A program made the position numbers and the translations under genes. Shown one piece after another: positions 8,630 through 17,692 of a DNA stretch of 53,176 bases. How positions within the stretch are numbered: the first letter of the stretch is position 1; the number at the start of each line of letters is the position of its first letter. Location of the stretch: contig JAQUDJ010000012.1 in NCBI GenBank assembly GCA_028685755.1, positions 3,894-57,069 on the forward strand, written 5' to 3'. The DNA comes from Eubacteriales bacterium (lineage in GTDB: Bacteria; Bacillota; Clostridia; Saccharofermentanales; UBA5734). Under the pieces are notes generated by a model. It was not told the origin of the DNA and ran no database searches. It saw only the letters and a list, made by a program, of their open reading frames with translations.

Positions 8630-9736
8630 ATGGCTTTAAAGACTGTATTGGTGCTGTTCGGCGGTGTTTCGACCGAACACCTGATTTCGTTAAGATCAGC
8701 TTTCAATATTATCGGCGGTCTGCGCCGTGCTGGTCTTGCCGTACAGGCCGTTGGCATTGCCAAAAACGGCGATTGGCTAGCTTATGAAGGCGCCGATGAG
8801 GCCATTCCGGATGGCACATGGGAAACCATTGCTCGCGAACAAGCAAAATCACGTCCTGCATATGCTGTGCGCTCGCCCCGTGAATTCATCACCCAGTTTC
8901 ATGGTCAGACCCCTGACGTTGTTTTTCCAGCCGTTCATGGCATCAACAGTGAAGATGGTACGTTGCAGGGCCTGCTAGAACTGAGTGGCTTGCCCTACGT
9001 CGGTTGTGGTGTCCTTGCATCAGCTGCCGGGATGGACAAGCTCCATGCCAAAACGATTTTCAAAGCTGCCCGCATCCCCCAGTGTCGCTATCTAGCCGTA
9101 ACGCGTGCCGAAATCCAACGCAACCCAGAAGCTGTAGCCACCCGCGTGGCTGCCAAGCTCGGTTACCCCTGCTTCCTCAAACCAAGCAATGGCGGGTCCT
9201 CAGTCGGGACAAAACGCGCTGATCAGTATCAAACTCTCGTTGACGCCTTGAAAGAAGTCAGTGCTTTTGACAACGTGGTGATCATTGAAGAGTTCCTCGT
9301 CGCTCGCGAAATTGAAGTGGCTGTGATGGGCAATGAACGGCCAAAAGCGGCTTTAATTGGTGAGGTCCAGACGAATGAAGCAGTTGAATATTACGATTAC
9401 GAAGCCAAATACTTTAAAGCCGACGGCGCCCAAGTCAGTGTACCTGCCAATTTGCCACCAGAAATGGCTGCAAAAGTCCGCCGTTTAGCACTCAGAGCAT
9501 ACAAATCTCTCGGTTGCCGAGGCCTATCACGGGTTGATTTCTTTTTAACAATGAAGGGCACCGCACCTGACCAGCTTTATCTCAACGAGGTCAATACCCT
9601 GCCTGGATTTACCCCGATCAGTATCTTCCCAAAAGCCTTTGCAGCTTCTGGAGTCAACCTTGAAGAACTAGTCAAAAAGCTTTGCCAGTATGCGATCGCC
9701 GAGAAAAAGGCTCGCAGTCGACAGGAGCTGATTTGA
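8630..9736 (+). CDS. ddl: D-alanine--D-alanine ligase
   Basis: Joins two D-alanines with ATP to make the dipeptide end of the peptidoglycan precursor. 368 residues, an ATP-grasp enzyme of usual size. Visible motifs are the N-terminal VLFGGVSTEH, the central FPAVHGINSEDGTLQG, the lysine-containing FLKPSNGGSSVGTKR loop and the metal-binding YLNEVNTLPGFTPISIFPK near the end. The ATG at 8630 follows GAAAGGTG at acceptable spacing; an in-frame GTG at 8618 lies within that site and is less likely. The stop overlaps the murI start (TGATG), so the two peptidoglycan D-amino-acid enzymes are translationally coupled. Confidence 0.97.
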   Translation: MALKTVLVLFGGVSTEHLISLRSAFNIIGGLRRAGLAVQAVGIAKNGDWLAYEGADEAIPDGTWETIAREQAKSRPAYAVRSPREFITQFHGQTPDVVFPAVHGINSEDGTLQGLLELSGLPYVGCGVLASAAGMDKLHAKTIFKAARIPQCRYLAVTRAEIQRNPEAVATRVAAKLGYPCFLKPSNGGSSVGTKRADQYQTLVDALKEVSAFDNVVIIEEFLVAREIEVAVMGNERPKAALIGEVQTNEAVEYYDYEAKYFKADGAQVSVPANLPPEMAAKVRRLALRAYKSLGCRGLSRVDFFLTMKGTAPDQLYLNEVNTLPGFTPISIFPKAFAASGVNLEELVKKLCQYAIAEKKARSRQELI

Positions 9737-10617
9737 TGTCTGCGCCATCACATGTTCCGGCATCCCGGCCAATCGGCGTATTTGATTCTGGTTTAGGCGG
9801 CTTAACTGTCTTACAAGCCATCCAAGAGCGCTTGCCTGCTGAAAACACCGTCTATTTTGGTGATACCGGGCGCACCCCATATGGCACCAAATCACCCGAA
9901 ACCATTATCAAATATTCGCAGCAAATCAGCCGGTTCCTGCTTGAGCAAAACGTCAAGATGATCGTCATTGCCTGCAATACAGCGAGTGCAACAGCTTTTG
10001 AAGCCGTTCGTGATGCGGTTGATGTCCCAGTCATTGAGGTCATCACCCCAGGTGCTGAAGCGGCAGCGACGGCGACCCAAAATGATCATATTGGCATCAT
10101 CGGGACACGCGGTACCGTCAATAGTGGCGTCTACGTCCGGGCCGTGCGCAAAGCGATTGGCAAACGGCTCGCTTTAGCCGCTTGCTGCCTCAATAATCCG
10201 CATCAAGATGCAACCAAAGTCCAAATTCTACAACAAGCTTGTCCACTTTTTGTGGGGCTTGCCGAAGAAGGTTGGTGGGATCACCCGATTACGCAGGCGG
10301 TTGCTACTGAATACCTAAAGCCTCTGCAAGACGCTCACGTTGATACCTTGATTCTCGGCTGCACCCACTATCCACTTTTAGCCAAATCGATAGCCGATGT
10401 GATGGGGCCGGAAGTCAAGCTCATCAACGCCGGAAACAATGTTGCAACCGAAGTTGAGGCCGTACTTCAGAAAAACGGCCTGCTCAATTTATCAAATAAT
10501 CATGCGACACATGCCTACTTCACGAGTGACGACGCCGCTCAATTCCAGCAATTAGGCAGTGCATTTTTGAACCGACCGGTCCAAGCTGCTGGTCGAGTGG
10601 ACATCGAACGCTACTAA
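9736..10617 (+). CDS. murI: Glutamate racemase
   Basis: Interconverts L- and D-glutamate, supplying D-Glu for peptidoglycan. 293 residues. The N-terminal IGVFDSGLGGLTVL, YFGDTGRTPYG and the two catalytic cysteines in IACNTASA (Cys80) and LGCTHYPLL (Cys209) are all present. The start at 9736 overlaps the ddl stop by one base (TGATG) and uses the CAGGAG in the ddl end as ribosome binding site. It is cotranscribed with ddl and probably with the DUF1934 gene 15 bp downstream. Confidence 0.97.
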   Translation: MSAPSHVPASRPIGVFDSGLGGLTVLQAIQERLPAENTVYFGDTGRTPYGTKSPETIIKYSQQISRFLLEQNVKMIVIACNTASATAFEAVRDAVDVPVIEVITPGAEAAATATQNDHIGIIGTRGTVNSGVYVRAVRKAIGKRLALAACCLNNPHQDATKVQILQQACPLFVGLAEEGWWDHPITQAVATEYLKPLQDAHVDTLILGCTHYPLLAKSIADVMGPEVKLINAGNNVATEVEAVLQKNGLLNLSNNHATHAYFTSDDAAQFQQLGSAFLNRPVQAAGRVDIERY

Positions 10618-10632
10618 GCAACGAGGAGTTTT

Positions 10633-11061
10633 ATGCAACCCAATGTCATGATTACCATCGAAGGCCATCAATGGGGTCTCGAAGAGCCTGAACAAACGAT
10701 TCGCTTGACCACTGAGGGTCAACTTTATCAAGAAAATGAGATCTGGCATGTTGCATATGACGAAAGTGAAGCGACTGGGATGGCTGGGACGCACACCGTA
10801 TTGACCGTCGATCCGTTCGGTGCAGTGACCTTAGCGCGCAGTGGCAGTCACGATATGGAACTTGTCTTTGTCCAAGGCTCACGCCACATCACCCGGATGG
10901 CAACCCCCTACGGTGATCTCGATGTTGGAATCTATACGAATGTCGTCCAGTCCGACCTCAAGGCGAGTGGTGGGAGTATCCATTTGGGCTATTCGGTGGA
11001 CTTTAATCAACAAGAAACAACGAACACACGATTGGATATGCAAATTCGCCTGAAAGGTTGA
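10633..11061 (+). CDS. DUF1934 (YwiB-like) beta-barrel protein
   Basis: 142 residues resembling the DUF1934/YwiB family, small lipocalin-like beta barrels of unknown role found mainly in Firmicutes. The WHVAYDESEATGMAGTHTVLTV stretch (about residues 38-59) and the LGYSVDFNQQETTNTRLDMQI tail fit the alternating beta pattern of the family. It has no signal peptide or membrane segment, so it is cytoplasmic. GAGGAG precedes the ATG. It is the third gene of the ddl-murI transcript. The last codon and stop are part of the -35 box of the next promoter, so the two units abut without spacing. Confidence 0.8.
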   Translation: MQPNVMITIEGHQWGLEEPEQTIRLTTEGQLYQENEIWHVAYDESEATGMAGTHTVLTVDPFGAVTLARSGSHDMELVFVQGSRHITRMATPYGDLDVGIYTNVVQSDLKASGGSIHLGYSVDFNQQETTNTRLDMQIRLKG

Positions 11062-11086
11062 CAGAACGTCGGCTATCGGTGATAAT
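11058..11086 (+). promoter_or_regulatory. Near-consensus sigma-A promoter for yceD-rpmF
   Basis: A perfect TTGACA (11058-11063), a 17-bp spacer and GATAAT (11081-11086). The -35 box overlaps the TGA stop of the DUF1934 gene. The strength fits a ribosomal-protein operon. Transcription should begin near 11093, about 20 nt before the GTG start. Confidence 0.85.
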
Positions 11087-11112
11087 GTTGTTCGCGTGTT
11101 TGGAGGTGCCCT

Positions 11113-11625
11113 GTGCTCATCGATATCACATCAATTTCGCACGGCATGGGCGATTACCTCTCACTTGAATGGACGGCCCGTCCAGACGAGCTGAATCTGG
11201 ACACGCAGGACGACGCCGAATATTCAGCCATTTCTTTCACCGGCCGCTTGGAAAATAGTGGCAAAAATCAGTACATACTGAGTGGTGAAGTCAGTGCTGT
11301 TTCGACCACACCTTGTGCCCGCTGTCTCATGCCAGTCACTAACCCGCTGAGCATCCAAGTCAGGGAGCCGTATAGTCCCGGATCACTCGAATCCAACACT
11401 GGACTCGATGCTGAAGGGTACCGCTACGAAGGCCATGTGATCAACATCCGGCAGGCGCTCCACGACAATCTTCTGCTGGCAAGTCCACCCAAGTTGATTT
11501 GCCAGACCGATTGCCAGGGCCTGTGCCCGACCTGCGGCCAGAATCTAAACCTTGGACACTGCAAGTGCGCGGATGACCATCCAAGCCCGGTGTCACCCTT
11601 TGATCAATTAAAAACACTGCTCTAA
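11113..11625 (+). CDS. yceD: YceD family (DUF177) protein
   Basis: 170 residues of the DUF177/YceD family, proteins linked to 23S rRNA accumulation and nearly always encoded just before rpmF. The family core CARCLMPV near residues 73-80 is present, as is a C-terminal Cys cluster (CQTDCQGLCPTCGQNLN, then CKC) that could bind zinc. The GTG at 11113 is preceded by GGAGGTG with good spacing. It lies 48 bp upstream of rpmF and shares its promoter and terminator, matching the conserved yceD-rpmF pair. Confidence 0.9.
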   Translation: MLIDITSISHGMGDYLSLEWTARPDELNLDTQDDAEYSAISFTGRLENSGKNQYILSGEVSAVSTTPCARCLMPVTNPLSIQVREPYSPGSLESNTGLDAEGYRYEGHVINIRQALHDNLLLASPPKLICQTDCQGLCPTCGQNLNLGHCKCADDHPSPVSPFDQLKTLL

Positions 11626-11673
11626 GCTGGCGAAAGCGCTCGATTACGGCAGACAACATGGAGGTGAATTGAG

Positions 11674-11853
11674 ATGGCAAATCCCAAACGTAAATGGTCC
11701 AAGCAGAGAACTTCACGGCACCGCTCACTCTGGAAGCTGAGCATCCCGGGTCTAGTTGACTGCCCGCAGTGCCACACCAAGAAAATGGCTCACAAGGTCT
11801 GCAAGTCCTGTGGCTATTACAATGGTAAGGAAATTGTCAAAGTAGCTGAATAA
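11674..11853 (+). CDS. rpmF: 50S ribosomal protein L32
   Basis: 59 residues starting MANPKRKWSKQRTSRHRS, the standard L32 N-terminus. It carries a zinc-ribbon pair of CxxC motifs (Cys30/Cys33 and Cys43/Cys46), so this is the zinc-binding form. GGAGGTG lies 7 nt before the ATG. It is directly after yceD, as in most bacteria, and is followed by a terminator. Zinc-binding and zinc-free L32 copies can be exchanged under zinc limitation, but no second copy is seen here. Confidence 0.97.
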   Translation: MANPKRKWSKQRTSRHRSLWKLSIPGLVDCPQCHTKKMAHKVCKSCGYYNGKEIVKVAE

Positions 11854-11898
11854 GCTCACTTTACAACAATTTCGTGAAATCGATGAACAGTCGATAAC

Positions 11899-11934
11899 GC
11901 AGCGGGGATGAGCATTCGGACTCGCTGCTTTTTC
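11899..11934 (+). terminator. Intrinsic terminator after rpmF
   Basis: GCAGCGGG (11899-11906) pairs with CTCGCTGC (11921-11928) with one internal mismatch, followed directly by TTTTTC. It closes the yceD-rpmF unit. Confidence 0.8.
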
Positions 11935-11951
11935 TATGGAAGGGGAGGAAC

Positions 11952-13343
11952 ATGCCGAAAAGCATAGGGCAGCTCATTAGTGGCTGCCTGCCCGGCAGCA
12001 TCGCAGAGGAACTTGGCATTCGTGCCGGGGATCACTTGCTTTTGATTGATGGTCAAAAGGTCCGCGATGTATTTGACTTCCGCCTGCGCCAGCTAGCTGA
12101 GAATTTGATTCTGACCGTCGAACAGGCTGATGGTACACCGATTGAGTACGACATCGAAAAAGATGAAGACGAAGACCTTGGTCTCGAATTTGTAGATGAA
12201 CTGCTCGATGACTGCACCGCCTGCCATAACAAATGCGTCTTCTGTTTTATTGATCAGCTCCCCAAAGGCTTGCGCAAAACCCTTTACTTCAAAGATGATG
12301 ACTTGCGACTGACCTTCCTAAACGGCAATTACGTCACGCTGACAAATATCAGTGATGATGAGCTCGATCGCTTGATTGCATACAAGTTTTCACCGATGAA
12401 TATTTCGGTGCACACAACGGATCCAGCCTTGCGATTGAAAATGATGAAAAACAAGAACTCCGGGCAGATTATGGCGCGCTTGCAACGCATTGCCTCAGCA
12501 GGCATCGCCTTGAACACCCAGATCGTTCTCTGTCCGGGTTGGAATGACCAAGCTGCGCTCGAACGCACGATTGCAGATCTTTCAACATTACATCCGGCTG
12601 TGCAGAGTATTGCCGTTGTCCCGGTTGGCGTAACCCGCTATCGAGATGAGAACGGACTTGAAAAAATGCGCACGTTCACTGAGGACGAATGCCGTGATGT
12701 AATTTTGTCAGTTGAACGGTGGCAAAATCACTTCAAAGCGACGCGCGGCACCTATGTCTACCACGCTGCTGACGAATTTTATCTGCGTGGACATGTCGCA
12801 TTTCCTAGTCCCGAAACCTACGACGATTTTCCGCAATTAGAAAATGGCGTCGGGATGGTTTCCCTGTTTCTTTCGACAATCACCACCTATTTGCAGGGCG
12901 AGCTTGCGATTGAAGCAATGGAGCCATTTGATTCAGCCGTGCCACCTTTGTTGCCCACATCGGGAACGCGTGTACTCATTCCAACCGGAACTTTAGTCGG
13001 GCCGATTGTTGCAGCAGCTACTGCAAAACTTGCGTCACGCCTTGGCCTTGAGATTGTGGTATGCCCGATCATCAATGCGTTCCTCGGTGACACCATCACG
13101 GTGACTGGCCTTTTGACCGGGCAAGATGTGCAAAAGCACTTACAAACAATTGTCTTACCTGGCGATGTCGTTTTGATGCCTGCAAGTATGTTCAAAGCCG
13201 ACAGTCCGGTTTTTCTAGATGATATGACGCAAAATGATCTGGCTATCGCCTTAAACGTGCCAGTTCATGCCGTCAAAGCCGATGCCCAAGGCTTGATCAG
13301 CGGGCTGTTGTGGCTTATCGCGCAAAGGAGTACCACCCCATGA
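11952..13343 (+). CDS. DUF512 protein: PDZ-like plus radical SAM-like domain
   Basis: 463 residues. Residues about 5-60 form a PDZ-like segment (GCLPGSIAEELGIRAGDHLL). This is followed by a radical-SAM-type cysteine motif CHNKCVFC (CxxxCxxC) and FIDQLPKGLRKTLYFKDDDLR, which is the DUF512 signature. The C-terminal DUF512 domain contains GTLVGPIVAAATAKLA. The substrate of this widespread Firmicutes family is not known to me. It starts with GGGAGGAAC before the ATG. Its last bases overlap der (ATGA), matching the conserved DUF512-der gene order in Clostridia. It leads the operon that ends at the U32 peptidase. Confidence 0.92.
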   Translation: MPKSIGQLISGCLPGSIAEELGIRAGDHLLLIDGQKVRDVFDFRLRQLAENLILTVEQADGTPIEYDIEKDEDEDLGLEFVDELLDDCTACHNKCVFCFIDQLPKGLRKTLYFKDDDLRLTFLNGNYVTLTNISDDELDRLIAYKFSPMNISVHTTDPALRLKMMKNKNSGQIMARLQRIASAGIALNTQIVLCPGWNDQAALERTIADLSTLHPAVQSIAVVPVGVTRYRDENGLEKMRTFTEDECRDVILSVERWQNHFKATRGTYVYHAADEFYLRGHVAFPSPETYDDFPQLENGVGMVSLFLSTITTYLQGELAIEAMEPFDSAVPPLLPTSGTRVLIPTGTLVGPIVAAATAKLASRLGLEIVVCPIINAFLGDTITVTGLLTGQDVQKHLQTIVLPGDVVLMPASMFKADSPVFLDDMTQNDLAIALNVPVHAVKADAQGLISGLLWLIAQRSTTP

Positions 13344-14665
13344 GCAAACCGATCGTGGCCGTAGTTGGCCGCCCAAACGTCGGAAAATCGACCTTCTTCA
13401 ATTATCTGGCCGGCGAACGCGTGTCGATCGTCGATGATGAGCCAGGCATCACCCGCGACCGCATTTATGCCGAATCTGAATGGCGCGGCCGCGCTTTCTC
13501 GATTATTGACACCGGGGGTATCGAACCAAAAACCGATGACATGATCTTGAAATTCATGCGTGAACAAGCCCAGATCGCGATCGATACGGCGGATGTTATT
13601 GTCTTTATCGTCGACATCAAAGCCGGCCTCACTGCCGACGATGCAGATATCGCTGAAATCCTTCGCAAGTCTGGCAAACCCGTCGTCGTCGCCGTCAACA
13701 AGGCCGACCATGTTGGCAACACCCCGACAGATGCTTACGAATTTTACAACCTCGGTTTAGGCGAAATTTTCGCCATATCGTCAGCCCATCGTCTCGGTAT
13801 CGGCGAACTCCTCGATGAGGTCTTCACCTATTTCCCAGAAGCAGGCAGCGAAGACGAGAACGAAGACCGGATCGCGGTCGCCGTGATCGGCAAGCCAAAC
13901 GCTGGCAAATCCTCCCTCGTCAATCGAATTGTCGGCTTTGAACGCACGATCGTCTCGGATGTCCCAGGCACGACACGCGATGCGATTGATTCCGATTTGA
14001 GCAATGAATTTGGCCATTTTCGCTTCATCGATACGGCTGGCTTACGCAAAAAAAGCCGCATTGATGTTAGCGTCGAAAAATACAGTATGATTCGCGCGTT
14101 GGCCGCTATCGAACGCGCCAATGTATGTTTGATTTTGATCGATGCCGCTGAAGGTGTCACCGAACAGGATACGAAGGTTGCGGGTTATGCTCACAATGCA
14201 GGCAAAGCGTCGATCATCGTTGTCAACAAATGGGACCTGATTGAAAAAGAAACAGGTACCCTCGAAAATTATGAGCGCCAAGTTCGCGAAAAGTTCCCCT
14301 TTATGGCCTATGCACCGATTTTATTTATCTCAGCTAAGACTGGCCAACGCGTCCACAAGCTGTATGAAAAAATCAACGAGGTCTATCAGGGTTCAAGCTT
14401 ACGTCTCTCAACCGGTATGCTCAATGACCTGCTCAATGAGGCTACCGCGATGGTGCCGACACCACAGGACAAGGGCAAACACCTCAAGATCTATTACGGC
14501 ACACAGGTGGGCGTCCGTCCGCCACAGTTTGCCCTTTTCGTCAATGATCACAAGTTGATGCATTTCTCTTATGAACGTTATCTGGAAAACCAGTTACGCA
14601 AGAACTATGGCTACACCGGCACGCCGATTTGGATCATGCTGCGTGACAAAAACAAAGAAAATTGA
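13340..14665 (+). CDS. der: Ribosome-assembly GTPase Der (EngA)
   Basis: Tandem-GTPase needed for 50S subunit maturation. 441 residues with two G domains: P-loops GRPNVGKST near residues 10-18 and GKPNAGKSS near 188. DTGG and DTAG are the two G3 motifs, NKAD and NKWD the two G4 motifs, and the KH-like domain follows (YYGTQVGVRPPQFALFVN). The upstream open frame allows a longer protein, but the ATG at 13340 overlapping the DUF512 stop (ATGA) with AAAGGAG upstream is the right start. Confidence 0.98.
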   Translation: MSKPIVAVVGRPNVGKSTFFNYLAGERVSIVDDEPGITRDRIYAESEWRGRAFSIIDTGGIEPKTDDMILKFMREQAQIAIDTADVIVFIVDIKAGLTADDADIAEILRKSGKPVVVAVNKADHVGNTPTDAYEFYNLGLGEIFAISSAHRLGIGELLDEVFTYFPEAGSEDENEDRIAVAVIGKPNAGKSSLVNRIVGFERTIVSDVPGTTRDAIDSDLSNEFGHFRFIDTAGLRKKSRIDVSVEKYSMIRALAAIERANVCLILIDAAEGVTEQDTKVAGYAHNAGKASIIVVNKWDLIEKETGTLENYERQVREKFPFMAYAPILFISAKTGQRVHKLYEKINEVYQGSSLRLSTGMLNDLLNEATAMVPTPQDKGKHLKIYYGTQVGVRPPQFALFVNDHKLMHFSYERYLENQLRKNYGYTGTPIWIMLRDKNKEN

Positions 14666-14677
14666 GGAGCTATTTAC

Positions 14678-16531
14678 GTGTCTACTGAAATCAAAGACCT
14701 TCGCAATATTGCGATCATCGCCCATGTTGACCACGGAAAGACAACACTCGTTGACGTCATGCTGAAGCAAAGCGGTGTTTTCCGCGACAATGAAACGATC
14801 GTCGAGCAAGTAATGGACTCCAACGCCCTCGAACGCGAACGTGGTATCACCATCCTCGCCAAAAATACGGCAATCCGCTATGGTGACTGTCGCGTCAATA
14901 TCGTTGATACCCCAGGTCACGCTGACTTTGGCGGCGAAGTCGAACGCGTCCTGAAAATGGTCGATGGCGTGCTCCTTGTTGTCGATGCCTATGACGGCCC
15001 GATGCCACAGACCCGCTTTGTGTTGCGTAAGGCGCTTGCGATGAAATTGCAACCAATCGTGGTTATCAACAAAGTTGACCGCCCTGACGCTCGTCCGATG
15101 GAAGTTGTTGACATGGTTCTCGAGCTCTTCATCGAACTCGGCGCGGATGACGACCAACTCGATTTCCCAATCATTTATGCATCAGCTCGAAATGGCTACT
15201 CCTGCATTGATCTCAAGGATATCGAAGGTGACAAAAAAGATACGGCCGACTTCCGTCCACTCTTCGATGCAATCGTCGAACATATTCCCTGCCCAATTGG
15301 TAACCCGGACATGCCGCTCCAATTGCTGATCTCCAACCTCGATTACGACTCCTATATCGGACGAATCGCCATTGGCCGAATTGTTCGTGGCTCAATCAAC
15401 CAAAACCAACAAGTCACTGTTTGCACATACAACGATTCGGCGACTCGCAATGCCCGCGTAGTCAAGCTGTTCCGTTATGAAGGCTTACATCGCAGTGAGG
15501 TCCTCGAAGCAAAAGTCGGCGAAATTGTCTGCGTCGCTGGGATTTCGGAAATCAACATCGGGGATACGGTTTGCGCAGCGGGTGCTGTTGAAGCCCTGCC
15601 CTTTGTCGACATCGATGAACCGACAATCGCCATGACCTTCTCAGTCAACGACAGTCCTTTTGCTGGGCGCGAAGGCAAATTCGTCACCTCCCGCCACTTG
15701 CGCGAACGTCTGTTCCGCGAAATGGAAACCAATGTGTCAATGCGTCTCGAAGAAACCGACACGACCGAATCCTTTATTATCAAAGGCCGTGGTGAGCTAC
15801 ATCTCTCGATTTTGATCGAAACGATGCGCCGCGAAGGCTTCGAATTCCAAGTCAGCAAACCAAAAGTTATCGTCAAAGAAATTGACGGCCAGCTCCAAGA
15901 ACCGGTCGAACTCGTCATGATCGACGTACCGGAAGAATTCGTAGGCGCCGTCATCGAAAAGCTCGGCCGCCGCCGCGCAGAATTACAAAATATCCTGCCG
16001 CCGGAGAAGGGCTATACCCGCCTAGAATTCCGCATACCCTCCCGTGGCTTGATCGGTTACCGCACCGAGTTTTTGACCGACACCAAGGGCAATGGTATAA
16101 TGAACAGCGTCATTTCAGGCTTTGAGCCATGGAAAGGCGAGATTGAAACCCGTCCACATGGCGTACTAGTCGCTTGGGAAGCTGGGGATGCTGTCGGTTA
16201 TGGCTTATATAATGCGCAAGACCGCGGTGCGATGTTTATCGGTGCGGGTGTCCCTGTCTATGAAGGCATGGTTGTCGGCGCCAATCCTAAAAACGAAGAC
16301 ATCGTTGTCAACGTCTGCAAGAAAAAGCAAGTCACTAACATGCGCGCATCAGGGACCGACGAATCGCTACGCCTTGTGCCACCGATTCAAATGAGTCTTG
16401 AACAGCACCTCGAATTTGTCTCTGATGATGAGCTGATTGAAGTAACCCCCAAAACCATTCGATTGAGAAAACGCATCCTGAATTCTGAAATGCGCATGAA
16501 GGCTGCCTCGCGCGCAAAGAAGAACGACTAA
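14678..16531 (+). CDS. typA: Translational GTPase TypA (BipA)
   Basis: EF-G-like GTPase that binds 70S ribosomes and supports ribosome assembly and stress or cold growth. 617 residues, standard. The G1 IIAHVDHGKTTL is at residues 14-25, with ERERGITI, the G3 DTPGHADFGGEVER and the G4 NKVDRPDA following. The C-terminal domains include the family-specific PSRGLIGYRTEFLTDTKGNG. It starts with GTG after GAGGAG. It is 12 bp from both der and mltG, inside one operon. Confidence 0.97.
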   Translation: MSTEIKDLRNIAIIAHVDHGKTTLVDVMLKQSGVFRDNETIVEQVMDSNALERERGITILAKNTAIRYGDCRVNIVDTPGHADFGGEVERVLKMVDGVLLVVDAYDGPMPQTRFVLRKALAMKLQPIVVINKVDRPDARPMEVVDMVLELFIELGADDDQLDFPIIYASARNGYSCIDLKDIEGDKKDTADFRPLFDAIVEHIPCPIGNPDMPLQLLISNLDYDSYIGRIAIGRIVRGSINQNQQVTVCTYNDSATRNARVVKLFRYEGLHRSEVLEAKVGEIVCVAGISEINIGDTVCAAGAVEALPFVDIDEPTIAMTFSVNDSPFAGREGKFVTSRHLRERLFREMETNVSMRLEETDTTESFIIKGRGELHLSILIETMRREGFEFQVSKPKVIVKEIDGQLQEPVELVMIDVPEEFVGAVIEKLGRRRAELQNILPPEKGYTRLEFRIPSRGLIGYRTEFLTDTKGNGIMNSVISGFEPWKGEIETRPHGVLVAWEAGDAVGYGLYNAQDRGAMFIGAGVPVYEGMVVGANPKNEDIVVNVCKKKQVTNMRASGTDESLRLVPPIQMSLEQHLEFVSDDELIEVTPKTIRLRKRILNSEMRMKAASRAKKND

Positions 16532-16543
16532 ATCTGAGGTACT

Positions 16544-17692
16544 ATGATTGCCCGACGAGTTAAGCGCACGCTGCTGATCGTAGCCACAACGTTTATTCTG
16601 CTGGTTATTGCAGCCATCGGCTTCTATTTTGGTATGACGTACGTGATTTCTCAGAATTCACGATTTGACCAGCTTGATATAGAATTCGCCAAGCCTGAAG
16701 CCGAAAATAAATATAAAATTGATGAAGATTCACCTGGATCGATCGAAATTTACATACCGCGTGCAGCGGATACCCAAGTTATTGCCGATGTTTTAAAAAA
16801 GGCCAATGTCATCGAAAATTCGATGGTTTTTACCGTCTTATCCAAGTTTAACGGCTTTGATGGGGCTTATCTTGCCGGCACGCATTATGTCACCAACGAC
16901 ATGAGTTACGATGAGATCATGTATATTTTGACGCAAAAACCGAATGCCGTTCGAGTGACTTTTCCAGAGGGTTTAAGTTATATCGAGGTCAAACAGCGAC
17001 TTACCGAGGCCGGCGTCAATTATGACGAACAAGTTCTCGATAGCATGATGATCAATCCACAACTTTTTGTTGACTACCCATTTGTCGCCGAAATTAAAGA
17101 CAAACCAGGTCGCAAATGGATGCTTCAAGGTTATCTCTATCCGGATACTTACGAATTTGACATGAACACCGACGAAGAGGCGATTATCCGCACCTTCCTC
17201 AATAATTTTCAGGCGAAAATGTCCGATAAGTACGAAGCCCGTGCGGCTGAAATCGGTATGACTTTTGACGAAGCGGTCGCTTTAGCGTCGATTGTCCAAA
17301 TTGAATGTGCCTTGAATGAAGAAATGCAGACCGTTGCCGGCGTTTTTAAGAATCGTTTGGATCAGGACATCCCCCTTGGGACTGATGCAACAATTAACTA
17401 TCTGCGCAAAGAAGCTGGACTCGATACGAAGCTCTGGTTGTCGAGCGAAGAGGTCAATTTCTTTGATAGCCCTTACAATCTTTACAACAACCTCGGATTA
17501 CCCCCAGGTCCAATTTGTTCACCGGGGGATTTAGCGATCAAAGCGGCACTCTGGCCGATCAAACATAATTATCTTTATTTCGTAGCAACCGGCGATGGCC
17601 ACAATGTATTTGCCACGACACTCGACCAACACAATGTGAATGTCGACAAATATTTTGCGATCTATCAGAAACAGCAAGCAGAAAATGGCTGA
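16544..17692 (+). CDS. mltG: Endolytic murein transglycosylase MltG
   Basis: Cuts nascent glycan strands at the outer face of the membrane. 382 residues with an N-terminal membrane anchor (about residues 9-32), a LysM-like segment around residues 66-130, and the YceG catalytic domain. The YPDTYEF strand and the region ASIVQIECALNEE with Glu254 align with the family's catalytic glutamate; NRL and LGTDATINY follow. The usual first Glu of the VEKE motif is Gln here, while the second is kept. GAGGT precedes the ATG. Its end overlaps the next gene by 8 nt. The mltG-U32 peptidase order matches the yrrL region of Bacilli. Confidence 0.94.
   Translation: MIARRVKRTLLIVATTFILLVIAAIGFYFGMTYVISQNSRFDQLDIEFAKPEAENKYKIDEDSPGSIEIYIPRAADTQVIADVLKKANVIENSMVFTVLSKFNGFDGAYLAGTHYVTNDMSYDEIMYILTQKPNAVRVTFPEGLSYIEVKQRLTEAGVNYDEQVLDSMMINPQLFVDYPFVAEIKDKPGRKWMLQGYLYPDTYEFDMNTDEEAIIRTFLNNFQAKMSDKYEARAAEIGMTFDEAVALASIVQIECALNEEMQTVAGVFKNRLDQDIPLGTDATINYLRKEAGLDTKLWLSSEEVNFFDSPYNLYNNLGLPPGPICSPGDLAIKAALWPIKHNYLYFVATGDGHNVFATTLDQHNVNVDKYFAIYQKQQAENG

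Noticed and set aside
17640-17684. Upstream in-frame start of the U32 gene
   Set aside because: The 15 extra codons lie wholly within mltG and lack a ribosome binding site; the ATG at 17685 gives coupled translation and a normal N-terminus.
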